Shown here: in pieces, positions 14,048 to 14,459 of the stretch
How positions within the stretch are numbered: position 1 is the first letter of the stretch
Layout of the letters: each line of letters starts with the position of its first letter
DNA from: Actinomycetales bacterium
Lineage (GTDB): Bacteria; Actinomycetota; Actinomycetes; Actinomycetales; BWSM-131
Assembly (NCBI GenBank): GCA_030149025.1
Contig: JASBSH010000445.1
Span: forward strand, 1 to 14,459
Length of the DNA stretch: 14,459 nt
Direction: 5' to 3'
Translations under genes and position numbers: made by a program
The notes under the pieces: model-generated
Databases searched by the model: none
What the model saw: only the letters and a program-made list of their open reading frames with translations
Told to the model about the DNA's origin: nothing

Positions 14048-14141
14048 GTGGTGGGGAGCTCCGATGCGGACTGGGATCTGGACGGGCCGGTCCAGGCTCC
14101 CTTTGCCGGTCGCCCGTCGGTTGGACAGTGATGACACAGTT

Positions 14142-14166
14142 GAACAGCGCACAGGTGCGCCTGTTC
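14142..14166. promoter_or_regulatory. Inverted repeat at the rpsA transcription start
   Basis: GAACAG-CGCAC-AG-GTGCG-C-CTGTTC is an almost perfect inverted repeat with one unpaired C. Its inner part GCGCAC-CT-GTGCGC (minus strand) is a perfect palindrome. It begins 2 nt downstream of the predicted -10 and covers the likely +1. It could be an operator or a hairpin at the 5' end of the rpsA mRNA. Confidence 0.55.
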
Positions 14167-14167
14167 C

Positions 14168-14197
14168 AGCGTAGCGGACCTGATCCGCCGCCCCCAA
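14168..14197 (-). promoter_or_regulatory. Candidate housekeeping promoter of rpsA
   Basis: The minus strand has TTGGGG (14197-14192), an 18-nt spacer and TACGCT (14173-14168). Transcription would start near 14161, leaving a leader of about 114 nt before the ATG at 14047. The hexamers are good for an actinobacterial sigma-A promoter. Confidence 0.55.
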
Positions 14198-14236
14198 CCC
14201 AGCTGATCACTCCCATGGTGCTGCAACGCTGAGCGT

Positions 14237-14459
14237 GTGGACGCAGGGAACGCAAAGGCGTTGGGTTCCGCCGGGTACCGGCCGGCCGGGCAGGCCGAGA
14301 CCGTGCGCGCGAACCGCCACTGGTGGGACGCCGAGTCGCGCGTGTACCTGGACGAGCACGGCGACTTCCTCGGCGACGACGACTTCGTCTGGGGACCTGA
14401 AGGCCTCCGGGAGGAGGACGCCGGCCTGCTCGGTCCGGCGTCCGGGTTGCGTGGTCTGG
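14237..14459 (+). CDS. Class I SAM-dependent methyltransferase, N-terminal part
   Basis: An open frame from GTG 14237 runs off the right edge (74 codons visible). It contains NRHWWDAESRVYLDEHGDFLGDD, then FVWGPEGLREEDAGLLG, a pattern I recognise from actinobacterial class I methyltransferases beside rpsA, just before their SAM-binding GxGxG motif. That motif lies beyond the window, so the assignment rests on this N-terminal similarity. The substrate is unknown. The gene is divergent from rpsA with 189 bp between starts. No Shine-Dalgarno is seen, and the start could be a few codons off. Confidence 0.7.
   Translation, partial: MDAGNAKALGSAGYRPAGQAETVRANRHWWDAESRVYLDEHGDFLGDDDFVWGPEGLREEDAGLLGPASGLRGL

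Noticed and set aside
12746..14131. Open frame of 461 codons on the plus strand
   Set aside because: It is antisense to rpsA and rich in Leu, Asp and Val because of the codon shadow of repeated S1 domains. It has no family motif.

Overview
This is a high-GC, gene-dense chromosomal segment of an actinobacterium. The evidence is the GC-rich third codon positions, a four-S1-domain RpsA with an actinobacterial-type C-terminus, a mycothiol-type (DinB-like) maleylpyruvate isomerase, a CoaE with a GrpB-like tail, and two promoters of the actinobacterial DNA-damage class. I cannot name the genus. I see no mobile element, phage, CRISPR, tRNA or rRNA. Nearly all the DNA is core genome, so the unusual content lies mainly in regulatory DNA.

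Layout from left to right. Positions 1-126 hold nothing I can assign. uvrA (minus) is followed by a divergently transcribed mycothiol-dependent isomerase-family gene (plus). Next comes a glucose-6-phosphate dehydrogenase paralogue (zwf-type, minus), divergent by only 44 bp from a GH15 trehalase/glucoamylase-type hydrolase (plus). Then a minus-strand series reads, in transcription order (right to left), rpsA, coaE, uvrB, terC and an MBL-fold hydrolase, with separate promoters or terminators between several of them. At the right edge the 5' end of a class I methyltransferase gene runs divergently from rpsA and off the window.

Themes. (1) Nucleotide excision repair: uvrA and uvrB lie about 6 kb apart, and each is preceded by a match to the LexA-independent damage-inducible promoter motif TTGTCRGTG-N8-TANNNT (RecA-NDp/PafBC type). 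uvrA matches completely and uvrB has one mismatch. The uvrB promoter predicts a leaderless mRNA, and the isomerase promoter overlaps the uvrA motif. (2) Metal homeostasis: terC is preceded by a yybP-ykoY (Mn2+) riboswitch, a visible alternative pairing, and a possible 17-codon leader ORF whose stop overlaps the terC start. (3) Carbon: GH15 releases glucose and the zwf-type enzyme oxidises glucose 6-phosphate. (4) Thiol and aldehyde chemistry: the isomerase-family and MBL-fold proteins sit among the repair genes. (5) A small family of intergenic GATCATG hairpin repeats, with two copies between coaE and uvrB whose stem-end base pairs covary and a related copy after GH15.

I did not find a clearly new multi-gene system. 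The most checkable new points are the paired damage promoters, the terC leader architecture, the repeat family and the truncated GrpB-like tail of CoaE.
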